A stretch of 64,000 nt of DNA, taken from assembly GCF_016863435.1 (NCBI RefSeq), contig NZ_BOOW01000022.1, positions 99,708-163,707 of the forward strand. Reading direction: 5' to 3'. This stretch comes from Sinosporangium siamense. GTDB taxonomy: Bacteria > Actinomycetota > Actinomycetes > Streptosporangiales > Streptosporangiaceae. A program made the position numbers and the translations under genes. Below are positions 1 to 7,506 of the stretch, piece after piece. Position 1 is the stretch's first letter. Every line of letters starts with the position of its first letter. The notes under the pieces are model-generated. The model saw only the letters and a list, made by a program, of their open reading frames with translations, did no database searches and was not told where the DNA came from.

Positions 1-43
1 GGCCCAGGTAGGAGAGTGACTCCCGACCCCGGCCTTGATTGTT
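1..43 (+). terminator. GC hairpin with T-rich tail, repeated near 4.6 kb
   Basis: The window opens with a GGCC-rich imperfect stem followed by TTGATTGTTCTC. The same arrangement (stem, then TTGATTGTTTTC) recurs at 4587-4632. It resembles the terminator of a gene lying just left of the window, and the copy at 4.6 kb suggests duplication by integration. Nothing gene-like is visible between here and position 390. Confidence 0.4.
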
Positions 44-390
44 CTCTGGGATGATTGATCTTCACGGGCCATTGGTGCCTGACCAGCCCACCGGAACCCA
101 GCCCGCCGGCCATGCCGTCCCCCTCATCGTCCTCACGCCACAGCCTGACGGCCTGGGGTGGGCGCACACGCAGAGCGCGTGGATCGCCGCGGTGGTCGAC
201 CTAGCCCGCAGCCCGGCCGGGCGCGCGCCGAGCGGGTCGCCGAGGATCCTCCCCCGCCACGGCGACGCCGATCGCTGCCGCGGGTTGACCAGTCAGCTCC
301 ATAGGTTGAGCGCGTTGCCGTACCTACGGCATACCGATCCGGAGCGCTGTTTCTGCTGGTTAGCCAAAGTTGTTGGATGTTCGGCGGCTG

Positions 391-1629
391 TCACCCTGTT
401 CGGCGGCCGGGCCCGCGGGTGACCTGGAGCTGGTTCACTGCCTCGACGACGGGCGCCGCACCGTCCTCTGCCGAGACGCGGACCGACAGGGCCTGGGCCC
501 GCTGCCGATAGGCCGGGTCGGTGATCGTGGTGGTGAGCGCGGCGGCCAGCCGTGCGGGCGTCAGGCGGCGGCACGGGATCGCGGCCGGGGCCACGCCGAG
601 TGCCGTCAGCCTGGACGCCCAGAACGGCTGGTCGTTCATGACCGGCACAGCCACGGCGGGCACCCCCGCCCGCACCCCGGCCCCGGTGGTGCCGCTGCCG
701 CAGTGGTGGGCGACGGCGGCCATGCGGGGGAACAGCCAGTCGTGCGGTACGTCGCCGACCGCCAGCACGTCGTCCGAGATGCGTCCCCGCAGGCCGGTCT
801 GCAACACGCCGCGCAGCCCGGCCCGCCGCAGCGCCTGCACGGCCAGCTCCGTGTATTGCTCGGCCCGTGCGCCCGCCAGGCTCCCGAAGCCGACGAAGAC
901 CGGTGTGGGCCCCGATGCCAGGAAGTCGCGCACCACCGGATCCGGCTGCCAGCCTCGCGGCCGGAGCGGCCACCAGTAACCTGTGATCTCCAGCCCTGGC
1001 CGCCAGTCGGCGGGGCGCGGCAGTACCAGCGGGCTGACCCCGTGGAAGACCGGCCAGCGCGTGCTCTCCCGACGCCGGTAGAGGGCGCGTGGAGTCATCG
1101 GGGGCAGCCCGAGCCGGGTCCGCATCTTTGTGCTCATTCCGGCGAGCATCGGGCCGGCTGCGGGCACCTCGAACGCGAGTCGGGCCGCCCTGCGGTTTCC
1201 CCACCGTCCGAGCGATCGGCGGAAAAGGCTCAGGAGCGGCGGAAAGTCCCCCGTGGGGTCTATCGGCTGCAGGTGCACCCCCATGCTCGGCACGCCCATC
1301 GCCTCGGCGACATGACAGCCCGGCGCGCCCGCCATGCCGAGCAGGAGCAGGTCGGCCTCCTGCTCGGCGATCGCGGTCAGGCCCTCCATGAGCTGCTCGC
1401 TGTATTCCTTGAACGCGCTGATGGAGAAGCGGCCGGTCAGTGCGGAGAGCGGGTCTCCGGGAAGAGGTAGATGATCCAGGCCCGCATCAGTCACCAGCTC
1501 CGCGTACGGCTCGTGCGCGGCGACGGCCACCTCGTGCCCAGCCTCGCGTAAACGCATTCCCAGTCCTGTGTACGGCGCCACGTTCCCCCGCGTGCCGACC
1601 CCGATGATCAGAACGCGCATCCGCATCAC
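391..1629 (-). CDS. GT1-family (UGT/MGT-like) glycosyltransferase
   Basis: This 412-residue cytoplasmic protein should transfer a sugar from an NDP-sugar to a small hydrophobic acceptor. The N-terminal Rossmann domain begins MRVLIIGVGTRGNVAPYTGL. The C-terminal donor-binding half carries VFVGFGSL, a VGDVPHDWLFPRMAAVAHH segment and the GTTGAGVRAGVPAVAVP loop followed by NDQPFWASRL, where the conserved His/Gly/Asp-Gln donor contacts of GT-B UGT enzymes lie. Length is normal for the family. Starts are possible at GTG 1629, ATG 1626 or ATG 1620. A TetR gene is divergent with twin operators between, so induction by the acceptor or an antibiotic is likely. Macrolide inactivation or glycosylation of a sterol or polyketide are both possible; the substrate is not predictable. 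Confidence 0.88.
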   Translation of the reverse strand: MMRMRVLIIGVGTRGNVAPYTGLGMRLREAGHEVAVAAHEPYAELVTDAGLDHLPLPGDPLSALTGRFSISAFKEYSEQLMEGLTAIAEQEADLLLLGMAGAPGCHVAEAMGVPSMGVHLQPIDPTGDFPPLLSLFRRSLGRWGNRRAARLAFEVPAAGPMLAGMSTKMRTRLGLPPMTPRALYRRRESTRWPVFHGVSPLVLPRPADWRPGLEITGYWWPLRPRGWQPDPVVRDFLASGPTPVFVGFGSLAGARAEQYTELAVQALRRAGLRGVLQTGLRGRISDDVLAVGDVPHDWLFPRMAAVAHHCGSGTTGAGVRAGVPAVAVPVMNDQPFWASRLTALGVAPAAIPCRRLTPARLAAALTTTITDPAYRQRAQALSVRVSAEDGAAPVVEAVNQLQVTRGPGRRTG

Positions 1630-1645
1630 CCATCATCTCGTTTTG

Positions 1646-1700
1646 TCATGCAGTCGTATGATAAACGGCGCAGTAAGCTTTTACCATGCACTCGCATGAG
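1646..1700. promoter_or_regulatory. Two matching palindromic operators between UGT and TetR genes
   Basis: Two related dyads lie 38 bp apart in the 82-bp divergent gap: TCATGCAGTCGTATGA at 1646-1661 and CATGCACTCGCATG at 1685-1698. Both have the form CATGC-N4-G(C/T)ATG, and both are followed by an A-rich GA(T/G)AAA. This is the expected layout for autoregulation by the adjacent TetR protein and control of the glycosyltransferase. Confidence 0.6.
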
Positions 1701-1711
1701 AAAGGTGGGGC

Positions 1712-2311
1712 ATGCCGAAGATCGTCGACCACGACGACCGGCGGCGGCACATCGCCGAGGCCGTGCACCGCATCATCCACGACAAGGGCATGGAGAACGT
1801 CAGCCTGAGGGAGGTCGCCGCCGAGGCCGGAATGTCCATGGGGGCGGTCCAGTACTACGTCACGACGAAGGACCAGATGCTGCTGCTGGCGCTGGAGCAC
1901 ATCGCGGTCTGGATCGGGGCCCGGGTGGCAGCCGTGGCCGCGCGCCAGTCCACGCCACTCGACCTGCTGCGGGAGACCATGCGGGAGCTGTTGCCGCTGG
2001 ATGACGAGCGCAGCTACCTGAACCGCATCGGGCTGGCGTTCCAGGCGAGCTCGGTGGTTGACGACGACCAGGCGGCCGCGATGCGGCTCGGGCTGCCGCT
2101 CCTGCTGTCGCTCCTCGCCGAGCAGATCAGGGCCGCTCAGGCCGCCGGGCAGCTCGCCGCCCAACTGGATGCCGACAAGGAGGCGAGCATCCTGTACGCC
2201 TTCGCGCAGGGCACCGTGAACGCCACTCTGGTCGGGCACTACACGCCCGAGGAGGTCGCGGCGTTGCTCGACTACCACTTGGCGCGGCTCCGCCCGGGGC
2301 GATGGTCCTAG
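1712..2311 (+). CDS. TetR-family regulator (BetI-like C-terminus)
   Basis: A 199-residue one-component repressor. Residues 10-57 form the TetR helix-turn-helix (AEAVHRIIHDKGMENVSLRE, then AAEAGMSMGAVQYYVTTKDQ). The rest is the ligand-binding helical domain, of the BetI/TetR_C_6 type judging from LLPLDDERSYLNRIGLAFQA. The ATG is preceded by AAAGGTGGGG. It is divergent from the glycosyltransferase at 391-1629, and the two palindromes between them are its probable operators. Confidence 0.9.
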   Translation: MPKIVDHDDRRRHIAEAVHRIIHDKGMENVSLREVAAEAGMSMGAVQYYVTTKDQMLLLALEHIAVWIGARVAAVAARQSTPLDLLRETMRELLPLDDERSYLNRIGLAFQASSVVDDDQAAAMRLGLPLLLSLLAEQIRAAQAAGQLAAQLDADKEASILYAFAQGTVNATLVGHYTPEEVAALLDYHLARLRPGRWS

Positions 2312-2443
2312 CGGGAATTTCCGGCCGGTCCGAGCTATAGCCGACCAATAGGTGTGCGGAATATGCGCGGGATGATCCATGCCTTCGGCCGTTCCCGAAC
2401 ACCCCGGTCATCCCCGGGGATTCACAGGGAACCGTGCCCCGCC

Positions 2444-2523
2444 AACCTGCACCCCTGCTTTCCCAGCTCAGCCCACCCACACCAGGAGCCGACTCCCAAA
2501 CTGACAGCACGATTCGACGCCCG
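2444..2523 (+). repeat. Decayed att-like copy (tRNA-Gly 3' half relic 1)
   Basis: AACCTGCACCCCTGC plus TTTCCCAGCTCAG (2444-2471), followed by CTCCCAAACTGACAGCACG (2493-2511) and ATTCGACGCCCGC, repeats in order the arrangement at 4264-4413, where the second block is clearly the 3' half of a tRNA-Gly(CCC). This copy is more mutated. It sits in the 400-bp gap 2312-2712, which otherwise holds no convincing gene. Confidence 0.45.
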
Positions 2524-2712
2524 CATGGCGCGAGCTACGGCGACGTGCACCGCGAGGAGTTCGTGCGCGACCCTCTTCAAGCACGCCCTGGAGCCGGGCG
2601 GCCGGCGCAACCAGACAGGAGTGCGACCGGCATCGCGTTCTTCGCCGGATCGTCCCGGCTGTTTTCAAAAACCAGATGAGCACCAGATGCACGCAATGGG
2701 ACGATCCCGATC

Positions 2713-3279
2713 ATGGCTAAAGAGGCGATCCTCCAGGATTTGAAAAGAGCACGACGTTCCGGCAAACCCGTGAGAGTCAGCCGCGAGATCGACTGTGCGG
2801 ATCGGTTCGACGCCTACGTGGTCGGCATCGGCCGCAAGTGGGTACTTCTGCACACCATCTCCGACGAACTTCATCTCGATGGCCATTCAGCCATACGTCT
2901 CCACGACATCAAGCACGCGACGCGATCGGGCTGGAAGGGTGCAGCGATGACCCATCGTGTTCTCGCCCTGCGCGGGGAGTGCGTCCACTCTCCGGCCGGG
3001 GTCGACCTTGATTCCACCGCAGGTCTGATCGGGACGCTGACCGAGGCATTTCCTCTCATGGCTGTCTACATCGAGAAGATCGATCCACATGTCTGCTACA
3101 TCGGTCGCGCTCATGGGATCACTCGGAAGAAGCGGTTGCGTCTGCAGGAGATCGGGCCGGCGGCGAACTGGGCATTCACCTACTCCACGAACAAGACAAC
3201 GGACATCACCCGGCTCGACGTCGGTGGCGGGTACATCGATGCCCTGCACACGGTCGGCGGAGATCCACCAGAGTGCTGA
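2713..3279 (+). CDS. Hypothetical protein, possible N-terminal Sm-like fold
   Basis: A 188-residue protein I do not recognise. Residues 15-65 (KPVRVSREIDCADRF, then DAYVVGIGRKWVLLHTISDE and GHSAIRLHDI) have the alternating beta pattern and spacing of a small Sm/SH3-like barrel. The rest is mixed alpha/beta and ends in a Gly-rich tail (LDVGGGYIDALHTVGG). No signal peptide or membrane segment is seen. The ribosome site is poor. It lies between two relic tRNA 3' ends, so it is probably cargo of an integrated element. Codon use is less GC3-biased than neighbouring core genes. Confidence 0.6.
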   Translation: MAKEAILQDLKRARRSGKPVRVSREIDCADRFDAYVVGIGRKWVLLHTISDELHLDGHSAIRLHDIKHATRSGWKGAAMTHRVLALRGECVHSPAGVDLDSTAGLIGTLTEAFPLMAVYIEKIDPHVCYIGRAHGITRKKRLRLQEIGPAANWAFTYSTNKTTDITRLDVGGGYIDALHTVGGDPPEC

Positions 3280-3528
3280 TTAGATGCATCCCAGACGTTC
3301 AATGCCGCTGGGCCGGGAACCTGATGGATCGAAGCTCTGTGGGTCGCGCACACCGATCCCCGTGAGCGAACCTCCGAAGGGCGCCTACGCGGCATGGCCC
3401 TTTCTGATCAACGTCATGAGCCGATGATTGCACCTTGGGAAGAGAAGCTCCAGCCCCGGCCCACAGGACCTCGCCCTCACAATTGCCTGGCGGTGGCAAA
3501 TCTCCCTATGTGGTCGGGGCGATCGAGA

Positions 3529-3552
3529 CTTCCCAAGCTGACAATGCAGCTC
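3529..3552 (+). repeat. Decayed att-like copy (tRNA-Gly 3' half relic 2)
   Basis: CTTCCCAAGCTGACAATGCA is an almost exact match to the anticodon-arm part of the tRNA-Gly(CCC) relic at 4369-4413 (TTCCCAAGCTGACAGCGCGG), after which similarity fades. It sits in the gene-free stretch 3280-3579, in which nothing else is visible. Confidence 0.4.
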
Positions 3553-3579
3553 GCCCTATTCCACGGCAACCTGTCTAGA

Positions 3580-4095
3580 TCATCCAGGGTTCAGCCAATA
3601 TTGGAAGGATGAACTCGTAGATTTGAGCACAACGGGATCGCATGGCGGCTCAGGCCAGATCTGTATGAAGTAGTGACTACCTATTTCGAGCGAGACTTCT
3701 TCATCCATACCTCTTACGTGGTATCGCAAACGATACGTTCCGGGGCCTGCGGGCAGCGGAGGAAGAGGATGTGTCTTCCCCCCTCCCCACTCCTGCAGCG
3801 AAAGCCGGCCCGACGGGGACTCGTAGCTGATCTCGACGATGTCTTCGTAGCCATCGAGGTCAGCCCCCGGATCCCGATCGGCGACAGCCACCGTGAACTC
3901 CACCTCGCCCCACTGGAGGCCCACAATCAGGAGGGCGTTGCCTTTCTCCACTCGGATGATCCCCACAGGACGGCTCGGCATATCAGCAAAATGGCCGTAC
4001 GCTTCACACCCCTCATCCACGAGATAAACCTGGCTGTAATCCACCTCCACATCCATCTGTTTGACCTGCACGACTGGAGTTTCATCTCTGGCCAT
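3580..4095 (-). CDS. Hypothetical beta-rich protein
   Basis: A 171-residue acidic protein, not assigned to a family. It begins MARDETPVVQVKQMDVEVDY and contains a central stretch with LLIVGLQWGEVEFTVAVADR, then a Pro-rich linker LPPLPAGPGTYRLRYHVRGM typical of an Ig-like or beta-sandwich edge. There is no signal peptide and no transmembrane helix. Comparable orphan proteins are common in actinomycete islands, where some act as immunity proteins, but nothing here proves that role. It is convergent with the gene at 2713-3279. Confidence 0.6.
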   Translation of the reverse strand: MARDETPVVQVKQMDVEVDYSQVYLVDEGCEAYGHFADMPSRPVGIIRVEKGNALLIVGLQWGEVEFTVAVADRDPGADLDGYEDIVEISYESPSGRLSLQEWGGGKTHPLPPLPAGPGTYRLRYHVRGMDEEVSLEIGSHYFIQIWPEPPCDPVVLKSTSSSFQYWLNPG

Positions 4096-4263
4096 GGCCG
4101 GGAAGCATAGACTCCGTCACCGACAAGACCGCCTACCAGCGGCAGCACAATCAGGTTGCCCTCAAGTGATGGACGGCGAGCGAGTTTCCCGTGCTAAATG
4201 CGCGCCAGAACACGCGGGGCACCGCAGTCACTCACGGTGAGTCACGGGGACTCGACCCGCTCT

Positions 4264-4413
4264 GACCTGCACCCTCGTATTCCCAGCTCAGGGCAGCAAG
4301 GAAGTCAGTCAGTAGACGGTCAGACCCCGGTGGGAAGTGCTCACCTACATCATCTCTGTCAGTAGATGATTCCCAAGCTGACAGCGCGGATTCGATTCCC
4401 GTCACCCGCTTCA
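4264..4413 (+). pseudogene. tRNA-Gly(CCC) 3' half: attachment-site relic
   Basis: From 4369, ATTCCCAAGCTGACAGCGCG continues into a T-arm (loop TTCGATT, stem CCCGT) and acceptor CACCCGCTTCA. This matches the 3' half of an actinobacterial tRNA-Gly with anticodon CCC. No 5' half precedes it, T-stem pair 53-61 is A-C, and the 3' end reads TCA instead of CCA, so it is not a functional tRNA. The upstream block GACCTGCACCCTCG...TTCCCAGCTCAG (4264-4291) is shared with 2444-2471. This is the classic product of tyrosine-recombinase integration into a tRNA gene. The whole 4096-4797 gap holds this relic, the hairpin and direct repeats that follow, and no gene. Confidence 0.65.
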
Positions 4414-4586
4414 GCATCAAAGCCCCAGCTCCAGAATGCGATCTAGAGCTGAGCCTTTCCTCATCTTCCTCGCACTGACGACTCGCAAGCAAGACGCGCC
4501 GGCCTCAGCGCCCGGCGCGAGCGCGAGTTGCTCGACGCTCTCGGCTGACGGCTTGTGCTGGACCGACATACGCCCAGGTCGTGGAA

Positions 4587-4672
4587 GGCCCAGGTCAGGG
4601 GTTGCGTCCCGACCCGGGCCTTGATTGTTTTCAGGGTGCTTTCGCACCTGTGTGCCAGATCTGTGCCAGATC
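4587..4672 (+). repeat. Second copy of the window-edge hairpin plus 11-bp tandem repeat
   Basis: GGCCCAGGTCAGGGG pairs imperfectly with TCCCGACCCGGGCC (4587-4620) and is followed by TTGATTGTTTTC, as at the left window edge. A small perfect hairpin GGTGC-TTTC-GCACC (4635-4648) and two perfect tandem copies of TGTGCCAGATC (4651-4672) follow. Short tandem repeats of this kind next to a tRNA-type core resemble integrase arm-binding sites. Confidence 0.45.
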
Positions 4673-4797
4673 GGTTGATCTTGGCTGCTGCCGGCCACGA
4701 GACTCCTTCCTTGTATGGATCCGAGCGATGTCCTACCGGGGTCTAGGCCGGCCTTGCCCGCTCCGATCGCTGCCGGTGGGCACGAGGGCCTCTGGCT

Positions 4798-4998
4798 CTA
4801 CGTCTGCTCGGGTTTCCCTTCTTTGCCGTCGTTGAAGGTGCGTTCGAGCGCCTCCACCCCCTCTTCGAGCTGCTGGTCGTACTTGTGTGCCGTGCGGTCT
4901 TCGGCGAACTCCTCGGCGTCCTTCAGGACTTCGTCCGTCTCGACGGCGTGCCCCTTGGCCACGTTCGCGGCCTTCCTCAGCCAGTCGGTGACCCCCAT
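4798..4998 (-). CDS. Small Rv0909-like antitoxin-type protein
   Basis: A 66-residue, charged, helical protein (MGVTDWLRKAANVAKGHAVE..., with FAEDRTAHKYDQQLEEGVEA). The D-x-RT-x-x-KYD-x-Q pattern recalls the Rv0909/MT0933 family annotated as antitoxins in actinobacteria. The ATG at 4998 has an AGGAGG site 5 nt upstream, which makes it a better start than the in-frame upstream codons. It lies 138 bp downstream of the CheD-like gene in the same orientation. No RelE/Rv0910-like toxin partner is adjacent, so the toxin-antitoxin role is uncertain. Confidence 0.65.
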   Translation of the reverse strand: MGVTDWLRKAANVAKGHAVETDEVLKDAEEFAEDRTAHKYDQQLEEGVEALERTFNDGKEGKPEQT

Positions 4999-5136
4999 GA
5001 AATGCCTCCTCGTTGCTAGACGCGGTCGATGTCGTGATCTGTCCGGGGTGGCGTAGCCGGAAAGAGCCGCCTCCGTCTCTGCCATGGCCTGCAGGAAAGC
5101 AGAGCCGGTCAGAGAATATTCGGGGAGCCCCCGAGA

Positions 5137-5523
5137 TCACTGCTGGATGGCCCACACGCCGTTTCTGTCCACGCGATAGTTGCCGCCTCCCTGTGCGATG
5201 GTGCGCACGGCGTTGGCGATGTTCGCCGCGCAGTAGTCCTGGAATCGCTGGCGATCGTTTGATGACGACGACTGAGTGGTGAAGAAACCGATGACACGCG
5301 TAGCTGCGACGTTCGGCACCGCATTGAACAGCGAATTCAGGTTGATGGCCTGGAACCCGCCGGACCCGTGATAGCCGCGGACGTTTTGATATTGGCCGTT
5401 GCCGTCCGGATTCCAGAGCACGACCACGGAGACACAGTCGCCCATAGGGCCGGTTACCATGGTGTTATCCCCTGCAGGTAGATTCTGGGCGGGTGCGGGT
5501 GTTGACTGCTGGGTAAGCTGCAT
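5137..5523 (-). CDS. Small protein with CheD/CNF-like Cys-His motif (putative deamidase fold)
   Basis: A 128-residue protein with a disordered Gln/Pro-rich N-terminus. The core starts MVTGPMGDCVSVVVLWNP, with Cys30 at the start of a hydrophobic strand and His52 in RGYHGSGGF. CheD and the CNF1/BLF1 deamidases place the catalytic Cys at the start of such a strand (GSC-VxVVLYD in CheD) and His about 12-20 residues later. That resemblance is my inference from pattern only. RBS is GGGAGAAAG. It lies in a leftward set behind two paralogous proteins, which suggests a shared function. Confidence 0.6.
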   Translation of the reverse strand: MQLTQQSTPAPAQNLPAGDNTMVTGPMGDCVSVVVLWNPDGNGQYQNVRGYHGSGGFQAINLNSLFNAVPNVAATRVIGFFTTQSSSSNDRQRFQDYCAANIANAVRTIAQGGGNYRVDRNGVWAIQQ

Positions 5524-5628
5524 TGCTTTCTCCCTTCTGTGCCACTTTCTGCGTTGTGCCGGACCGCGGCGAGCCGCCTTCTATGCGAAACGGAGTGATG
5601 TGCACCGTTCCGGTGGGCGGTTTATGGG

Positions 5629-6294
5629 TCACGGGCGCAGTGGGATGACTGCGCCCGAGCGCGCCGACGCCACCTTGCTCGCCAGGGTGGTGCTGAAGTC
5701 GGCTGTGAACACCGTCCGGTTCATCACGGCGGTGCCGCTGAACTGGGTCAGCGTGCTGGGCTCCGTCACCGGAGACCACGGATATCCCGTGGTCTGATTC
5801 GCCGGCGTGAGTTCGTTGTAGTCGTACACAAGCATGGGGGCGCCGTTGACCAGCGCGGCGACGATCAGCAGGCAGGCCTGGGCCTGAGGCTGGGTCGCCT
5901 TGGTCGCCCATGCCTGGCGGACCGCCGAACTCGCCTGTTCCAGGTTGGAGACCTCGGCTACCAGCCGATTGACGAGATCGCTGGACATGTGCTCGGTCAT
6001 CCCCTGCGTGATGATCGTCAGGGGGGCGGGCCCCACGCCTTTGGCGCCCTTGGGGCCCTTGGCGATGTCCAGCTGCATGCTGCGTTTGGTGATGTCCGTG
6101 CCGGTCCAGCCGACGTTGCCGAGTACCTTGAGAAACGCGTTGACGTAGCTGCCGGCGTCGCCCGCCGCGGCTTGCGCCGCGACGAGCCTGGCCAGCAGCA
6201 CCGAGTTGACGACGTCCTGGTTCTGCTGCGGCGTCAGCGCGCCGTCGACCAGCAGGAAGGCGCCATCCACGAGCAGCGCGGTCATGGTGTCCAT
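5629..6294 (-). CDS. Hypothetical protein, paralogue of the gene at 6303-7079
   Basis: A 221-residue protein of unknown function. Residues 22-66 (PQQNQDVVNSVLLARLVAAQ ... FLKVLGNVGWTGTDI) align by eye with the upstream gene (PQHKDDLLNSFGLAQLSAVA ... VVTVLTNIGYTGQSI), so the two are paralogues. The middle is helical and Ala-rich, and the C-terminal part is beta-rich (FSGTAVMNRTVFTADFSTTL). There is no signal peptide. Only 8 bp separate it from the upstream stop, so the pair is co-translated; its own ribosome site is weak. Confidence 0.75.
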   Translation of the reverse strand: MDTMTALLVDGAFLLVDGALTPQQNQDVVNSVLLARLVAAQAAAGDAGSYVNAFLKVLGNVGWTGTDITKRSMQLDIAKGPKGAKGVGPAPLTIITQGMTEHMSSDLVNRLVAEVSNLEQASSAVRQAWATKATQPQAQACLLIVAALVNGAPMLVYDYNELTPANQTTGYPWSPVTEPSTLTQFSGTAVMNRTVFTADFSTTLASKVASARSGAVIPLRP

Positions 6295-6302
6295 CGGCTT
6301 GC

Positions 6303-7079
6303 CTATAGCGAGGGAAGGTTGTCGATGTAGCTGCTTGCATGGCTGCTCATCTTCTGCAACACGGTGTTCCGGACCCCGCTGTAGACCGAGTCGTTGAGGA
6401 CCAGTGTGCTCTGCCCCTGCTGGATGTCCACCGACGTCGACGAGTAGGACATCCAGAGGAACTTGGTCGCGGTCTCGTTGCCGACGAAGTGGAAGGCGGA
6501 CACCTTGACGGCGACGTTGTTGTTGGTCTCGTTGGCCAGACCGATCGAGAAGCTCCCGTTGTTATCGGAAGTGGACTGGCTGTTATAGAGCTGCCATGGT
6601 GCTCCGTTGGCGTCGGCCGAGGCCTTCAGTGCCGTCAAAGCCGACTTGACGATCTCCAGTTCTGGCGCGGTGACCAACGCCGCCATGATTTCGAGCACGA
6701 CCTGGTCAATCTTTACGGTGGCGGTTTTCGTGGTGTATTTCGCGAAGTTGATCGACTGACCTGTGTAGCCGATGTTGGTCAGCACCGTGACGACCTTGCG
6801 GTAGTAGTCGACGGGGTCGGCCTCCGCGTTGCCCCCCTGCGCGACGGCTGAGAGCTGCGCCAGGCCGAACGAGTTCAGCAGGTCGTCCTTGTGCTGAGGT
6901 GAGACCTGGGCGGTGAACGCCACCATCGAGTTGCCGACGACCGAAGCGCTCTCGCCACTGGTCTGCGCCGGCGCCTCGGTGGTCGCCGCTGCGGCCTGCA
7001 GCTTCGGCGGCAGCGGCGGGAGCTTTATTGCCTCGGCGAACGCGGCTGCGTCGGCGGTGGTAGTGGACTGGTCGCTCAT
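6303..7079 (-). CDS. Hypothetical protein, first gene of a paralogous pair
   Basis: A 258-residue protein. The ATG at 7079 follows AGGAGG and is chosen over an upstream in-frame start at 7265. A low-complexity Ala/Pro N-terminus (1-55) precedes a helical region with PQHKDDLLNSFGLAQL and VLTNIGYTGQSI, shared with the next gene. The C-terminal half is rich in beta strands (NNGSFSIGLANETNNNVAVK, FHFVGNETATKFLWMSYSST). The helix-then-sheet layout is loosely like Cyt/Evf-type membrane-active proteins, but I cannot establish homology. It heads an operon of at least two and possibly four genes. Confidence 0.78.
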   Translation of the reverse strand: MSDQSTTTADAAAFAEAIKLPPLPPKLQAAAATTEAPAQTSGESASVVGNSMVAFTAQVSPQHKDDLLNSFGLAQLSAVAQGGNAEADPVDYYRKVVTVLTNIGYTGQSINFAKYTTKTATVKIDQVVLEIMAALVTAPELEIVKSALTALKASADANGAPWQLYNSQSTSDNNGSFSIGLANETNNNVAVKVSAFHFVGNETATKFLWMSYSSTSVDIQQGQSTLVLNDSVYSGVRNTVLQKMSSHASSYIDNLPSL

Positions 7080-7506
7080 CGTTCCTCCTGCGGATGGAGC
7101 AGCGGGCTGATGACCACCAGTCGACACGGCGGCCCGTTTCCATGGCGCCGACAAAGCCTGTCCTCTGCGATACGCGGATGGATGCGGGCGTGACAGTCGC
7201 GTCGCCCATGTGTGACGCATCAGCACCAACGTGGAACCGCCGCACAACGGTGCCGTCTTCACCACACGACAGATGGCATCTTGCCGCCCGGATACTGGGC
7301 AATCGCCCCCAGTCAGCGCAACAGGACCACCTCAGACAGGGCACCGGCACGTCACCTACCGCGGGCACTGCCGTACTGAACTGCCACGCGCGAACCCTCA
7401 TGTCGTTTCGGGCGCGGCACGTAAACGCGGCTGTGACTTGCTGCCCGCCGTTCCACATGCGCCTGGATACGCTCAAGCGGGATGGGGCCGTGGGAAGGAG
7501 GCGAAG
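7080..7506. promoter_or_regulatory. Divergent regulatory gap with a short dyad
   Basis: This 427-bp gap separates the leftward paralogue operon from the BTAD regulator. Apart from an inverted repeat ACTGGG-N8-CCCAGT (7294-7313) I see no strong operator. The in-frame extension of the regulator to 7231 has neither ribosome site nor domain content and is treated as non-coding. Confidence 0.35.

Noticed and set aside
370..1470. Long rightward open frame opposite the glycosyltransferase
   Set aside because: Arg/Gly/Pro-rich shadow of a clearly coding minus-strand UGT; no domain and no ribosome site.
4369..4413. Functional tRNA-Gly gene
   Set aside because: Only the 3' half is present, a T-stem pair is broken and no 5' half or anticodon stem partner exists upstream.
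7231..7506. 92-residue N-terminal extension of the BTAD regulator
   Set aside because: Low-complexity, no ribosome site at 7231; GTG 7507 has GGAAGGAGG and begins the winged-helix domain.
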